A DNA stretch of 64,000 bases from Bugulina stolonifera (GCA_935421135.1 OW285196.1:14381001-14445000); one strand, 5' to 3'; numbered from the stretch's first letter, positions 48,566 through 60,528 are shown. Translations and numbers: made by a program. Notes: generated by a model from the letters alone, not told the origin.

Positions 48566-48819
48566 ATTTATTCTTTCTCGTAGTTAGGTCATTCTAGTTG
48601 TTAAGTTCCTCGACCTTGCAACACGAACTGCCTACTAGGTTGGATCACTCTCTTTCTCAGTACAGCAAACAAGCATTGGCTCGGGATCATATGGGTCGTC
48701 TTTGGTAGTTCTTGGACTACTAGTACCTGTTAATCTTTCATGTAATGAGAAGGCCTAGCACCACTCATAGGCACTTCATTTTGGACTTGGGAGTCGTCCT
48801 AGGACCAAAAACCATTGCA
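48566..48819 (+). mobile_element. Diverged 3' fragment of the LTR
   Basis: Matches the last ~250 bp of the solo LTRs (ctactaggt..ggat, actcataggcacttcatt, ending accattgCA) with many substitutions. It is older than the two full LTRs. Confidence 0.75.
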
Positions 48820-51800
48820 ATACATTTGGTGTATGTATTCATGAATTGAGGACCCATGTAGACAGCACACTCTTAAATTTCAGTACGAAAATGGACAATG
48901 GAAACAGAACAAAGGAAGAAAAACAAAAATCTGCACAACGTAATAATTATGTTGCATTAGTACACAAATAGCCTATCTGGCTACAATTTGCTTAGCTGGT
49001 ATTCTAGTTTAAATACTTTAGCTTTGGCAGCCTATTACCCAAAGCAGCTAAGCAATAATAGCTTTCAAACCTAACTGACTAAAATGAAACTTTAGATGCT
49101 TGAAACAGAAGAAGAAAATTACCAAAACAATTTCGTATAACAAAAACTTCATGTTGCTTTAATGGCCTATTTTGACAGCAATGCAAATTATAAATTGAAA
49201 TTTGTGGTGTTTTACTGCGCTTTTCAAACTTCACTCACACTATTTTTTTGTAAAGAAAAAATACTGAAAGTCATCTTTTGATGAATTACAATGTGGTTCA
49301 TTAGTTACCGCCTACACTGTACACTGCAGGTAGTGAGTGTAATACACTGTGCTGTAATTAACATAGTTACACCTGAACTGCGGAAAGAAATAAAACTGGG
49401 TTATCTCTACAGGTGGGATTAGCTAGTCATAGTTTCATGTGTCATTTTAAGTTATACTTTTAATGTGAAACTTGGCATCATACATGTAAATGCATGCTAT
49501 AATAGTCTATGATGTCTATTTTATCGCTGTGATATGCTCAAAGATTGAGAATTACAATAAAATATGAGGCGAGACACAAGTTTAGGTTGAGTGGACTTGA
49601 CGAATACTGTACTTCCCATTTAGTATGAATGATTAATCAAAGCTGACGCTGACACTTATAAAATACTGGAAGAGGAAGTATAAATTTCAATCTGTTTAGA
49701 CAGGAAACATTTTAATTAGTCTGATACAAAAATTTTTGTCTGTAGTGAATTTTTACAGGTACAATGCAGTTGGGTGGTTCGTCTAATCCAAGCTCTAACC
49801 GAAATTATGGTTGCATTCTGGTATAATTGTGAGTCAAATGCACAATGTGGATTCAGGCGACAGCCCTTTTAGGTCAAAGTCAAACACTTCACAAAGAGAT
49901 AGAAGTTATAAAACTAAATGCTAAAGTACAACCAAGTCACATGCTACATTTCGCATTCCGCTAATTTACCTACATGTATATCAATGTTTACCCATCCTAT
50001 GTATGGATCTTTGGATGTTTACAAGTGCTAATCCAGAACTACTGCTATCACGTTTAGCTGAAGCTTAGCTTCTCCATACATCCACAGCTGCTGGTAAGAC
50101 AAATGCATGAAACTTAGACCTAAACTCACAGCTGTTTCAGAAAGTAGGTCAAAAAGAAATTTAATTTGGCAAAAACATTCATAGAAATTGGCATCTTTCG
50201 AAATGCGTTCCAATCTATGATAAGTTATAGGACTATAACGTATTTTTTTGCATTGCTGAGGGCATTGCCAATGTTTTGTGTTTCACACTATTATTTTGTA
50301 TTGGGTGCAGTGAAGCGGAGATATCATAACTTCAATGTAGAAAGTGCTACTCAAGTCCCAATAGTTAACAATGTTACACTGCTAGGAGTCATGGGCCTCT
50401 AAGATAACAGATGCAGGTAGCTTCTTAAACTTGGGCTATGCTACCTGTTAAATAGTCAGGTTCGTACTATCAGTACTTCATAGCAATCATGAATCCGGCT
50501 AGCCAATCAGTACACAGCTCTTTAGTTGTTTCTCATACTTGGAACCAACTATATAACACGATCATTGTTAGTATTTTTATAATGTCAAATGCTTGATATC
50601 ATTTGCATTATATTCATTCTAATGCTATGTTACAGCATCTTAGTATTCTGCATTAGACCTACCAATACTTTTGACTTGCTATAACAGCTATACCTAAGAA
50701 CAAAGATTTTGATGATTACCCTTATTGCTTGTCAACAAGCAAATACAGCATTCCTGATTTTAATTTAGTTACTAAAAAAATTAGCAGCTCAAATTGCTAA
50801 TGAAAGCGGCCTAGCTGCTGTTTTAAATTGATACAAGTACAGTAAGTGTAGTGCAGTGTACTAGTTCATATAGGACTGTTTTTGATATCTGAACACTGCT
50901 TAAGAGTTCAGGGGTGACTAATGCTTGATTTGAAGGAGCTTCTGATTGTTTACAATAAATATCATTACCAGACATGCCCAGCCTTTCGCTAAGGCTAATT
51001 ATACATGTAGCTAGCGCTATATTATTGAATAAAATATATTGTTATTGCCACAGATTGCTATTTATAAGCTTGCACGATGCAATATCCGAATATTCAATAT
51101 TATGTTCAATAGGTAAATAGGTAGCTAATTTATTACTAAAAACCTATGTTTTTTTGGAACACGTTTCTACTGTGTATTGTGGTCACCACCATTGTGCAGT
51201 AATTTTAGTAGGCCATAGCATAAGCATCTAACTGTGCTTTTTCTATGTGTGCGATAATAGTAGATTTACCTGCCAAATTGGCTTGATTTGGATTCTGGTT
51301 ATTGGCACTGAAATCAAACGAGAATCTATTGCTGATATTATTATTTTCTTTGATAAATTTTAAGGGAATATTGCACAAAAATAACATGCCTCAATGGTCT
51401 TATATATTGGCACCTTTGAATAATTATAACTTCCTATTTACAAGGAGCCCAGTAATGGAAATGGGAAGTTGTAAATCATCATAAATAGTTAAATCTGACT
51501 ATTTGTGGGCAACATATTACCATACAGCTCACTGCATATTTAACTCAATGATAAATCATAGATGTATTTTGTTTACTTAGCCTGTACAGTAATGGTAATG
51601 TAACATTGCACCCCATGCATGTATACTTATAATATTGTCAAAACAAATTTGGATGTTGCAGCATTCAAACTTGTTTGACTCTCTGTTGTAACCAGTGGGA
51701 TCATAATAATTAATTTATTTGAGCTCATAGGAAGTGTCAGCCCATGCTGAGATTCACATTGGAGTACCTGTTGTAGTTACATGTACATACATTATGATGT

Positions 51801-51850
51801 TATAGGCTATATGTACATAGAGTTGCATAATTCTGAGTAATGCCATGATA
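48820..51850. other. Intergenic, no gene recognised
   Basis: AT-rich DNA. Several short ORFs occur on both strands (for example near 50030-50400) without splice context or recognisable composition. Nothing could be supported. Confidence 0.45.
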
Positions 51851-51851
51851 T

Positions 51852-52647
51852 TGTAATGGTACAGGACATTTGTATACGACTCCAACTACTGGACAAAGCC
51901 CTACAACACCCCGAGTGCCAAGTAGTTGTCACAGTGCCACTCAGCTAACACTCAAACTCTCATAACTAGCTGTTCGTATACCCACATCCAACTGTATTGC
52001 ATGTCAAACCATTTAATTACTGTCTATATATGTGTATATATGTATTGTTATCCATTCTATTTGATTACCTACTGCTGTGCATTCGTGTATGATTATTACT
52101 AAGTCTTTTTATGCTTTTTATACCCATGTACAGAGGCCCGATCTCTCAGAATTACCTGATATTCATTTTGTACATGAATTGGACCATTATAAGCAACTTT
52201 TGTATAACCCGACCTATTTTGGGTCAGCCGTCGGGCTTCCGGCGGCCATGTTGTTGCGCAACTTCTGGACGACCTTATATCGTCTTTTCCAGACACTACG
52301 TCGGGCGGAAGTCCTTATACTATATAAAGGGCATTGTTCCACTGTTCATTGTCTCAGTCTTCACTTGGCTTTCAATAAAGACACATCTATACTTGATACA
52401 GAGACTTTCACTTCCTTTTGCCAGGTCATTCGCTTAGCGAACCGCCTACTAGGTCGGATCACTCTCTTTCAAGGTATAGTCTGAAGGTCAGACTTAGGAC
52501 CAGATGGGTCGTCTCTGGTAGTTATTGGGCTACTGAGACCGCTCGATCTTTCATGTAATGCGAAGGCCTATCACCACTCATAGGCACTTCGATTCTGAGT
52601 CAGTAGTCGTCCAAGGACGACCGCACCAAATCACAGAAACCATTACA
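51852..52647 (+). mobile_element. Solo LTR, copy 2
   Basis: Begins TGtaatggt and ends accattaCA, with ATAT on both sides. A TATA box lies near 52320 and AATAAA near 52375. Same orientation as copy 1, with clear but imperfect identity. It ends about 120 bp before the signal-peptide-like exon at 52765. Confidence 0.85.
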
Positions 52648-52764
52648 ATATATAATTATTGTTAAAGTGACAGGGTGCAGTAATAAAACTGTATGATATC
52701 ACTACTAAGACTCTAGTGTTACACTGCAGTCCTTTTCAGCATACTTTATTGCTACTATTAAAAG

Positions 52765-52849
52765 ATGCTACAATTTTGCCGTATCAGCCTTTTCATCATA
52801 GGCGGTCTGACGGTTCATCTCACTCATCAGATGTGTAACAAACCTTCAG
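52765..52849 (+). CDS. Orphan signal-peptide exon
   Basis: An ATG shortly after an acceptor-like ccttttcag (52732-52740) opens 28 codons starting MLQFCRISLFIIGGL and ending H-Q-M-C-N-K-P-S. They end at a consensus-like donor (G|gtacat) in phase 1. Length, phase and hydrophobic profile match the signal exons of the hairpin genes. I found no convincing mature exon downstream before 54.4 kb, so it may be a decayed gene, or its second exon may be too diverged to recognise. Confidence 0.4.
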
Positions 52850-54390
52850 GTACATTACTTTGTATTACATGAATATGGGAGATAAGACAGTGCATGTATG
52901 AATGCAATATCACTGCAACTTTTCAGAACTGGGGTTAGAACTTGCACCTAATTGTTGGCTACAAATATTGCAAAACTATAACATTGTGGAGTGGAGTGAC
53001 CTAACTTAGCTTTTTTGACACTTTCAGTAGCCAGTAGCTAAAGGGAGAGCTGACTTGGAAAAAGTGTCATAGAGGGTGTAGCATGGACTGTGCAGGATAA
53101 TATTAAGCATAGAACTGACTACCCCAAACACTAAATGGGCGGACAATGTACGTTCCCTTCCTTGCAGCAGTTGAAATTCCTGTATATAACTCGAGACCTC
53201 AAAGTTTAGCACTGGTTGTAGTTCAGCAGATATGATCAACTACAGCTTCTTATTAATAGTATATACTCATACTTATACATTATGAACATACTATCATACC
53301 TTAACTATCTCTGCAATTCAGAGTTGAAACTTCAAAGAGGTTCAAAGATAATATTGGCATCAAGTTGAGTTACTTCTGCATACATGGCTCAGATGTTTGA
53401 CATTTTGCTACGCTTCATAAATAAACCTTGTAAAAGATCTTCAAGTATTTTCAAACACTTCTAAAGCAGAAAAATTTCAAGTTTGAGCATTTAGGCACCA
53501 TAGGTATTTAACTAATAGGCCTATTTTTGAAAAAAGTTGGCTAAAATTAAATTGCATTTGCCAATTTCCCTGAGTAAATTACATGGCATTGTATCAAAGT
53601 TCAAACAGAATTTGACTTACATAAATACGTTTTAGCGACATGAATACACGGAAAAAAGGAACATATAAATCAGCTAACTAAGCACTGGTTCGTACAATAA
53701 AATACTTGACTTCGGTGTTATAGTATTGTACAATATTTCTAGTTATAGTTTCCAATCCGAAGGTTCCCTTGTCTGGTTAATTTGGTTCACCACCCCATCA
53801 AGTTATTTTTACACTGAATTCCAATTGTTTTTTTCAAAGAATTTAATTAGATTAGATTCTCACACTCCACCATTGTCAGCAACACCATGATTGTGGTGTG
53901 TGGCCAGCAGGGAAAAAGTAGACTTGATGTTTCGTTTGACTAAGGCCTAAATCCTGGTTCATGGTTGTAGTAAAGTGGTAAGAGTTGAGATCTACATGTA
54001 TATATTGTGGAAGACAAATTCTACATATAATACACCTGTGACTGAGAAACCCAGGCTATGCTTACCCCATCCAAATAGAACCCAGGCTATGCTATATTTA
54101 TGTAGAATTATTCCTAACTCTATCCGAATAGAACCCAGGCTATGTTATATTTATGTAGAATTATTCCTAACTCCATCTGAGTAGAAACTATCAGCTGTTT
54201 TCCTGGTTTGTGGTGCCATCATTATACTCTGAATGTGTACATTTAGCACTAAGCAATCCATTATATGATTTTGAAGTACATGAATTCTGAAGAACTATGA
54301 ATCAAGTGACTATGGCAGAGTGCCAGCAAATAGGTCACAGCTATTAATGTTATTGCACAGCGCAATTTGCACAATAATGCTTTTTGATCA
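52850..54390. other. Intergenic, short direct repeats
   Basis: A motif, gaacccaggctatg, recurs three times with small changes between 54045 and 54145. No gene was recognised; a mature exon for the 52765 signal was sought and not found. Confidence 0.5.
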
Positions 54391-54399
54391 GAAAATTGG

Positions 54400-54473
54400 T
54401 ATAAAAGGGGCATAACCCAAAGTGAGAACCATTGTCGCTCCCAGACTTCTCCGATTCAGGTTTTCATTCAAAG
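54400..54473 (+). promoter_or_regulatory. TATA box and non-coding exon of the 54787 gene
   Basis: TATAAAAG lies at 54400-54407. A leader exon is inferred to end at 54473 before gtaaag. Confidence 0.6.
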
Positions 54474-54786
54474 GTAAAGTAATAACAAGTTTTTTCAGTA
54501 TCACTTTTTTGGCAATTGTGTTCTCAATTATGCAGATTCGACGTGCTAGACATTGTCAACTCCACAGATAGTCATGCAAATTGACTTCCTAAACTGCGCA
54601 TCTAAGTGACAAAACTATAATATTTCTTCATATTACTTATCTTAGACCATCCTGCTGATTGAGTGGGCAGTATTAAACATTGAACTACATTGTAATAAAT
54701 TTTATATAGAAAGAAACAAATAATGTACTAGAATGTCAGCCACATTTTATTGTAGTGTTGGACTCTGTGGGGTCTATCTCTTAGCT

Positions 54787-55422
54787 ATGAGGATACAGAT
54801 AATATTGGCTCTTTTCTCGTGTGTTATATTGGCGCTGATTGCTACTGCTACTGCACAAGGAAATGGTAACTTATATGTACAATATTTATATACCTTTGAG
54901 CAATATACAAATTGTGGCATAACATTCCGCCATTTTAGATAAATTACATGTAGGAACGAATTGGCTTTTAAGTTAGTACTAACATATTGATACAGATTTG
55001 CAATCAGGCATTTACATATTTTCTTTCCTAAACCGCCATGTTCAATGTACAGAAGGTGCTAGCGCCTACATGCATGTTAACTGTTTACATTTTTGTTAGC
55101 TCATGTGCATAAATACATGTAGCTATGTAAATGTTACATTTAATATATTATAAGAAAAAATAATATGTATTGCCAATATTTTCTGTTGGCAGGATGTGTG
55201 GGTTCTTGCTTGAGGACACCTGGGAAGGCAAGAAGGCTTAAAAGATGTCGTAGAATTAGAAACAGAAAGAGAAAGAGAAGGTGTATAAAGAGAGTAAGGA
55301 AATCGTGCAGAAAGATATGTCAAAACCCTACAACAATGTCACCAACAACAATGGCACCAACAACAATGTCACCAACAACCCCAACTACCACCACCACCAC
55401 TCCTGTGACCACAACAGCTTAG
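54787..55422 (+). CDS. Secreted basic six-Cys hairpin peptide, extended arm, Thr-rich tail
   Basis: Exons 54787-54865 and 55193-55422, phase-1 intron. The signal peptide begins MRIQIILALFSCVILALIA. The mature domain has six cysteines spaced C-x3-C-x12-C-x11-C-x7-C-x3-C. The outer turns and second arm match the family; the first arm and loop are longer, with a very basic R-K-R-K-R-R stretch. A tail of about 30 residues is built of repeats of P-T-T-M-[SA], then poly-Thr, similar in kind to those at 40924 and 46519. It is on the opposite strand to those two. AATAAA occurs near 55634. Secreted, likely glycosylated tail; function unknown. Confidence 0.8.
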
Positions 55423-55875
55423 GAATTAAACTTATCCAAAGTGAAAGTACATGTTGTACAATTAACTAACTGCTGCTATTGAACCCCAGTAAACAATATT
55501 TTAAATTCACATTTATTTTCCTAAATGTTATCTAAATTGATAAGTATGAAATTGCAACTGAAAAACATTCATGCATACATGTATAATGCCATTCTTCATC
55601 TGATGTAAAGTTTTCTTATGAACCAATGCTTTGAATAAAGACAAATATACATGTACATGTAACATAGTACATACATTTTACGTCATGTACATGTAGCTAC
55701 CACAAGGTCAAACTCCCAACTTACATTATGTAGCTTAAATCACCTATATTGTCTCAGACCCAATACTTGAAATAATGTTTATTGCATATTTAGGGAAACC
55801 GTGGGAAGTGAGATAAATATAGTCAGATTTATATTAGACACTCTGTGATTAAACTGGTAAAGTGTGAGTAAAATT

Positions 55876-56457
55876 ATCAAGGAATTTGAATTTCCAACAT
55901 CAAACTATCATAAATACAATGTGGTCCAATATAATCCTCATATTTTTCAAAATGTCTCATTTGGTCTATTTATTACCTGTCAGTTGATAAAATTCATTTG
56001 ATCCTATATTTTTTCATTCTCAATAGCTACCATAATAAAAGTCCCTCTGTCGACTTGGACACGCCAATAAAAAATGTCTATGGACAACAAATTACTACCA
56101 AATTCCTGAATATTGATTACACTCATCTAATATCATAAGCCCAAAGAACATAATAATATAATATTATATGATTATGTTCTTTGGGCTTATGATATCAGAT
56201 GTGTGTAATCAATATTCAGGAATTTGGTAGTAATTTTTTATCCATAGAAATTTTTTACTGGCGTGTCTAAGTCGACAGAGGGACCTTTATTATGGTAGCT
56301 ATTGAGAATGAAAAAATATAGGATCAAATGAATTTTATCAACTGACAGGTAATAAATAGACAAAATGAGATATTTTGAAAAATATGAGGATTATATTGGA
56401 CCACATTGTATTTATGATAGTTTGGTAATATAAATATAAATTTAAATTCCTTTGAGC
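55876..56457. repeat. ~580-bp near-perfect palindrome (foldback element)
   Basis: The two arms of roughly 280 bp meet near 56160 (ataatataatattatat). Matching pairs include atcataagcccaaagaacat with its complement and tgataaaattcatttgatcc with its complement. There is no ORF and no coding content. Arm identity is high, so it is young or maintained. Confidence 0.92.
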
Positions 56458-56884
56458 TTGAGGTCATTAAAAGGAGCAAGTATGCAATGGGCAGTGAGTA
56501 ACCACGTTATCTCTAACCATAATAACATCACTCATTAATTGCAGGTGTACATGTCAGTACAGCAAATGGGTTCAATTATTTTACAACCAGTAGGGAGTTA
56601 TGCTTCCATTACTGGAATAATACCGTGGGTGGACAATTTTCAGTATAGAAGGCGCATTGCAGTATGGGCGAGAGCTAGCAGTAGTTAGTAGTTCACGTAG
56701 GTAGTATGACTAAGTGATTTAAAATAACAATTTTCTATTTTATAGATTTATTGCTGATTCCCAATGAATTTTTATAATTACAATTATTTAGGCTTTCTAG
56801 TCTCAAACACAAAGCTATCATCTCAATAAGTCTTTCAACTCAAGGCAATTCAAGACGAACTAAAATTATACATTCTACATAATA

Positions 56885-57195
56885 TAATACATGTACATGT
56901 ACATGTAATGTACATGTACATGTACATGTACATGTAGATGTACATGTAATGTACATGTACATGTAATGTACATGTACATGTACATGTACATGTACATGTA
57001 CATTACATGTACATGTACAATACAATCATGTACATGTACATGTACATTACAATCATGTACATGTACATTACAACCATGTACATGTACATTACAACCATGT
57101 ACATTGTACATGTACATTACATGTACAATACATGTACATGTACGTTACATGTACATGTACATTGCATGTACATGTACAATGTACATGTACTTACC
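56885..57195. repeat. Dense (acatgt)n array
   Basis: Almost continuous acatgtacatgt with interruptions (cattac, acaatc, caacc). Every unit is self-complementary, so both strands and all frames show artefactual ORFs rich in Met/Tyr or Thr/Cys. Confidence 0.95.
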
Positions 57196-57199
57196 TGAT

Positions 57200-59850
57200 A
57201 ACTCTTGGCCACAGACATTCTGAAAGATTGTGCAGGTACTCGAGCATAAAACTGGCATTTATGCATAGTCTCAATTTGAGAGTTATTCTCTCTTGTGAGG
57301 TTGTTCCCTTGGTAGATAGACAACTCCCTCAAAGTCATGGTTATTGTAGCACTGCAACCATAAAAAATCTAGCCTAAACCTAATAAGAGGCAAACTAATA
57401 TTTTATTATTGCAGAATGCACACATGCTTGTACAATGTACATGTAACATTATGAATATTATTTAATAATTATCATTGACGGACAGATAACTCCTAAAAAG
57501 TCTCAAGTGTAAATGTAAGTGTAACCGTAGAAGCTTTAGCCTGAAGACTGGGTACACAAGAGGCTATTAGCTTTGGCTGAGCGACTTTGTTGTTTGTTGG
57601 TATGGTTTTACTGGAAATGTGTGGTACCAGTTCACTAGTTGATTAATGTCCAGCCAATCAGCAAAGCTTATTTTAGGTGAAATGTATACCAATCCAATTT
57701 AAGGCAGCGTATCTAAGACTAACCAACTAGCATAGCGCTCTGTGATGTTGTGAATTAAAAAGACCAATAAGTTAGTCTCAGCATAATGTCAGGTGTGCCA
57801 ATTCTCTTTAGAACAAAGCTCCGAAGGTTGAAAAAGAACAATTGACCTCTGGTGTAGCTGAGTCTTTAGCCCACTAAGAGTCAAACTAATATCTTGTTAA
57901 TGAAGAATAAATGCATGTACATGACTTGTAGCATTACAAAACGTTTTGACTACATGCCATAACAGATCTTTAGAACGATTATGACATAAAGGTACATGTA
58001 GAGCTTGGAGATGTAAAAAAAGAATGGGAGGACAACTCTGTAAATTGAACTGCTCAGTCTTGCATGATTCAAAGACTTATTGTAAGTATGCTGCATATCT
58101 ACTAGTGATAGCTACCTGAATGTCATACCTGTCAACCTGGGGTGAAAAAACATAGGGAGTCCCAACTTCAAGTGAACAGATGAAATCTTCATGACCCTGA
58201 CTACCAACTGCAAAAATACATTTGAAGAGTTGGAACTGTGGGGGGGGGGTATGGGTGCCAAGCTTCACTGTTATCACAGCACTAATCATCATCTTTGGAC
58301 ACAATCAGTAATACATGTAAATAAGCTATGCAGTAGATGATAACTCCAAAGCTGTATAAAAATACCAGATAGAGTAAATTAAGACTGAACAAGGGCATTT
58401 AATCTGATGCTATTTGTTGGATTATCTTAGACGTTGAATGATACAAAAATTGAAAATACCTATCTGATGCCCTGAAATAGGAAGGGTATAGGGAGCTGGT
58501 GGGAGTAAGAGTATGAAATAGGGAGGGTCCAGCCCAAATCGGGATAGTTGACAAGTATGCTAAGTGTTTACACTGCAGGCGTCTTCGCAACCTAAATTTC
58601 AGGTCCAGGCCACATTGTGAAAATTTTCCGCCAAAGAGTCACGAACACACCGGCCAGGGTCAAAAGCAAAACCCTCATTTCCTTGTGTAGAAGTCAGGTG
58701 TGCCAATGAGCTAAAGATGGTTTCATCTGGCTAAGCAAAATCTCAGGCCAATAGCTCCTTTGGTCTAGGTTGGACGGCCATTTTGTAATTATTATTTGTG
58801 ACCTGGGTCTGTCCAAGAGGTCGAGAAAACACCTTACATTTTAAATAAAAGTTATGGTCACTCCTCCACAGTGTAATTGACTAAATGTATGCCTAACAAC
58901 AGTCAGCAGCTTGAATGGATGAAGAATGGACAAAGAAGGTAGTGGTTGGATAATGGCAGAAGTACTAGTACTATATTTTTGTCTTACTCATTGTCTGTTT
59001 CACAGAATACAAAGTGCTACATCACATTAAAAGCAGTAAGCTTGTACGGTTGGGGGTGCTAAGCTGACAAATATAAACCGTTTAAATCATTTTCCACTAG
59101 ATACAACCACTGCTCATTCCTGTATTTCACCAACATCTTGTAATATTGCTCTATGTGAGCATATTATTCTCTTAGCAATTACGACAAATGTACATGTATG
59201 TAGTTTTCAGTAGAGGTAGATGGTAGCATAGTGCTATTATTCTGTAACGTAGAAGGAGTTCTATTTTAAGAAACATAGTGATGGTTGACACTTTAAATAG
59301 ACTTATAAATATGATTGTATGTATTTTCACACCAAACTTGGTGTCAGTTATAATTGGTTCTGGTGAGGCATGAAGCTTTGCAATCCTGATTGACTTGATT
59401 ACCAGATGTAAACACTTCTAGTCTAATGATGCGACCCAACAACAGCTTGCACAACTTATCCACTACCACTTGATATTACAGTCTAAACTAAATATGCTTG
59501 CCAATATTGATGTAGTGTGAGATATGTATCTATTCTTACTCTAATGGCCACCATACTGTAAACCTGAAAATATGGCTGTTAACTTAGTTGTTGGAATTTA
59601 ACATGACTCAAAGATTTGTGTGGGCAAGGGCTAGCTGGAATAACTCAATGTGTGTGTTGTAGCAATGTTATATTGTGTCTGCTAATGCATTGTATGGATC
59701 ATTAAATCATATTTCTCTACCCATTTTGTTGTTTTTGCCAAGGACCAACCAGCCCCCAGATCCCATTGGCCAAAAGAATCACACCACCTACACCAGAACT
59801 ACTCACAAGGTAGCACTCCAACCAGCCCAGGTGCCAGGAGTAGTATAGTC
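57200..59850. other. Intergenic with one MITE
   Basis: A likely MITE is at 58122-58562, with ends tcatacctgtcaac and the complement of gttgacaagtatgc. Otherwise AT-rich DNA with a short poly-G run at 58240. No gene supported. Confidence 0.5.
58122..58562. mobile_element. ~440-bp MITE
   Basis: The inverted ends tcatacctgtcaac (left) and gttgacaagtatgc (right) match at 12 of 14 positions. No target duplication could be fixed and there is no ORF. Confidence 0.5.
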
Positions 59851-60205
59851 AGTGCACTTCTAGACAGACACGCACTCATTGACCCCTGTTTTCAACCAAT
59901 CACAAGCCGGTATTTCCGATTTCAACCAATCACAGAAGAGCACAAAAATTTTGCACACGACCTTGCCAAGGTCACCCCAAAATCCCCCCTTCTGATTGGT
60001 CGAAAAAACATTTGCACACTTGACCCCAAACCCGGCCACGACCCCTTCCCTCCCTCCTTCCCACCCTCCTCCCCTCCCCCTCCCCCACCTCCCCCACCTC
60101 CCTCCTCCCCGCCACCGCCCTCGTCCCGTCTGCACCACCGCCACCGCCGCCGCCACCACCACCGCCCTCACCACCACCACCGCCCTCACCACCGCCGCCG
60201 CCACC

Positions 60206-60238
<33 letters not shown>

Positions 60239-60528
60239 ACCGCCACCACCGCCACCGCCGCCACCACCACCACCACCACCGCCGCCGCCACCACCGCCGC
60301 CGCCATCACCGTCATCACCGCCACCCCTCCTCCACCGCCGCCCACCCTCCCCCCCCGCAACCCCCACTCACCCGAACGACCGATCGTTTGAGGCGGTCAA
60401 GCCGCGTCCGCCCACGTTGCGTGCGGCGCCGACCGTACACGTGGAGGCGACGCCAGTGCCCCGTATCCACCGGGCCAAGCGACTAGGCAGCGGCCCGCCG
60501 CCCATTCCGAGTTCCACTGGGGTGGGAC
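59850..60528. other. GC-rich, C-rich left region of a Polinton/virus-like element
   Basis: The composition switches from AT-rich to C-rich. 59875-60010 has three CCAAT/ATTGG motifs. 60050-60360 is a strand-asymmetric array of ccaccg/ccaccacc units. 60361-60528 is rich in CG dinucleotides. Open frames through the array are low-complexity artefacts. Its position just before an intronless gene array suggests a terminal or subterminal region of the element, but the boundary and the terminal repeat cannot be fixed without the right end. Confidence 0.6.

Noticed and set aside
52077..52484. ORFs of 108-135 codons inside the LTRs
   Set aside because: Similar frames in both LTR copies reflect shared LTR sequence; no protein features, and they run across the TATA and poly(A) signals.
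44343..52647. One full-length LTR retrotransposon spanning both LTRs
   Set aside because: The internal 6.7 kb has no gag-pol. It contains a host peptide gene and an older LTR fragment, and each LTR has its own flanking ATAT.
56840..57377. Met/Tyr/Thr/Cys-rich ORFs in several frames
   Set aside because: Artefacts of the self-complementary acatgt repeat.
59860..60391. Long open frames on both strands coding for poly-Gly, poly-Ala/Val or poly-Thr/Pro proteins
   Set aside because: They are produced by the ccaccg array in every frame; there is no domain, splice context or start with support.
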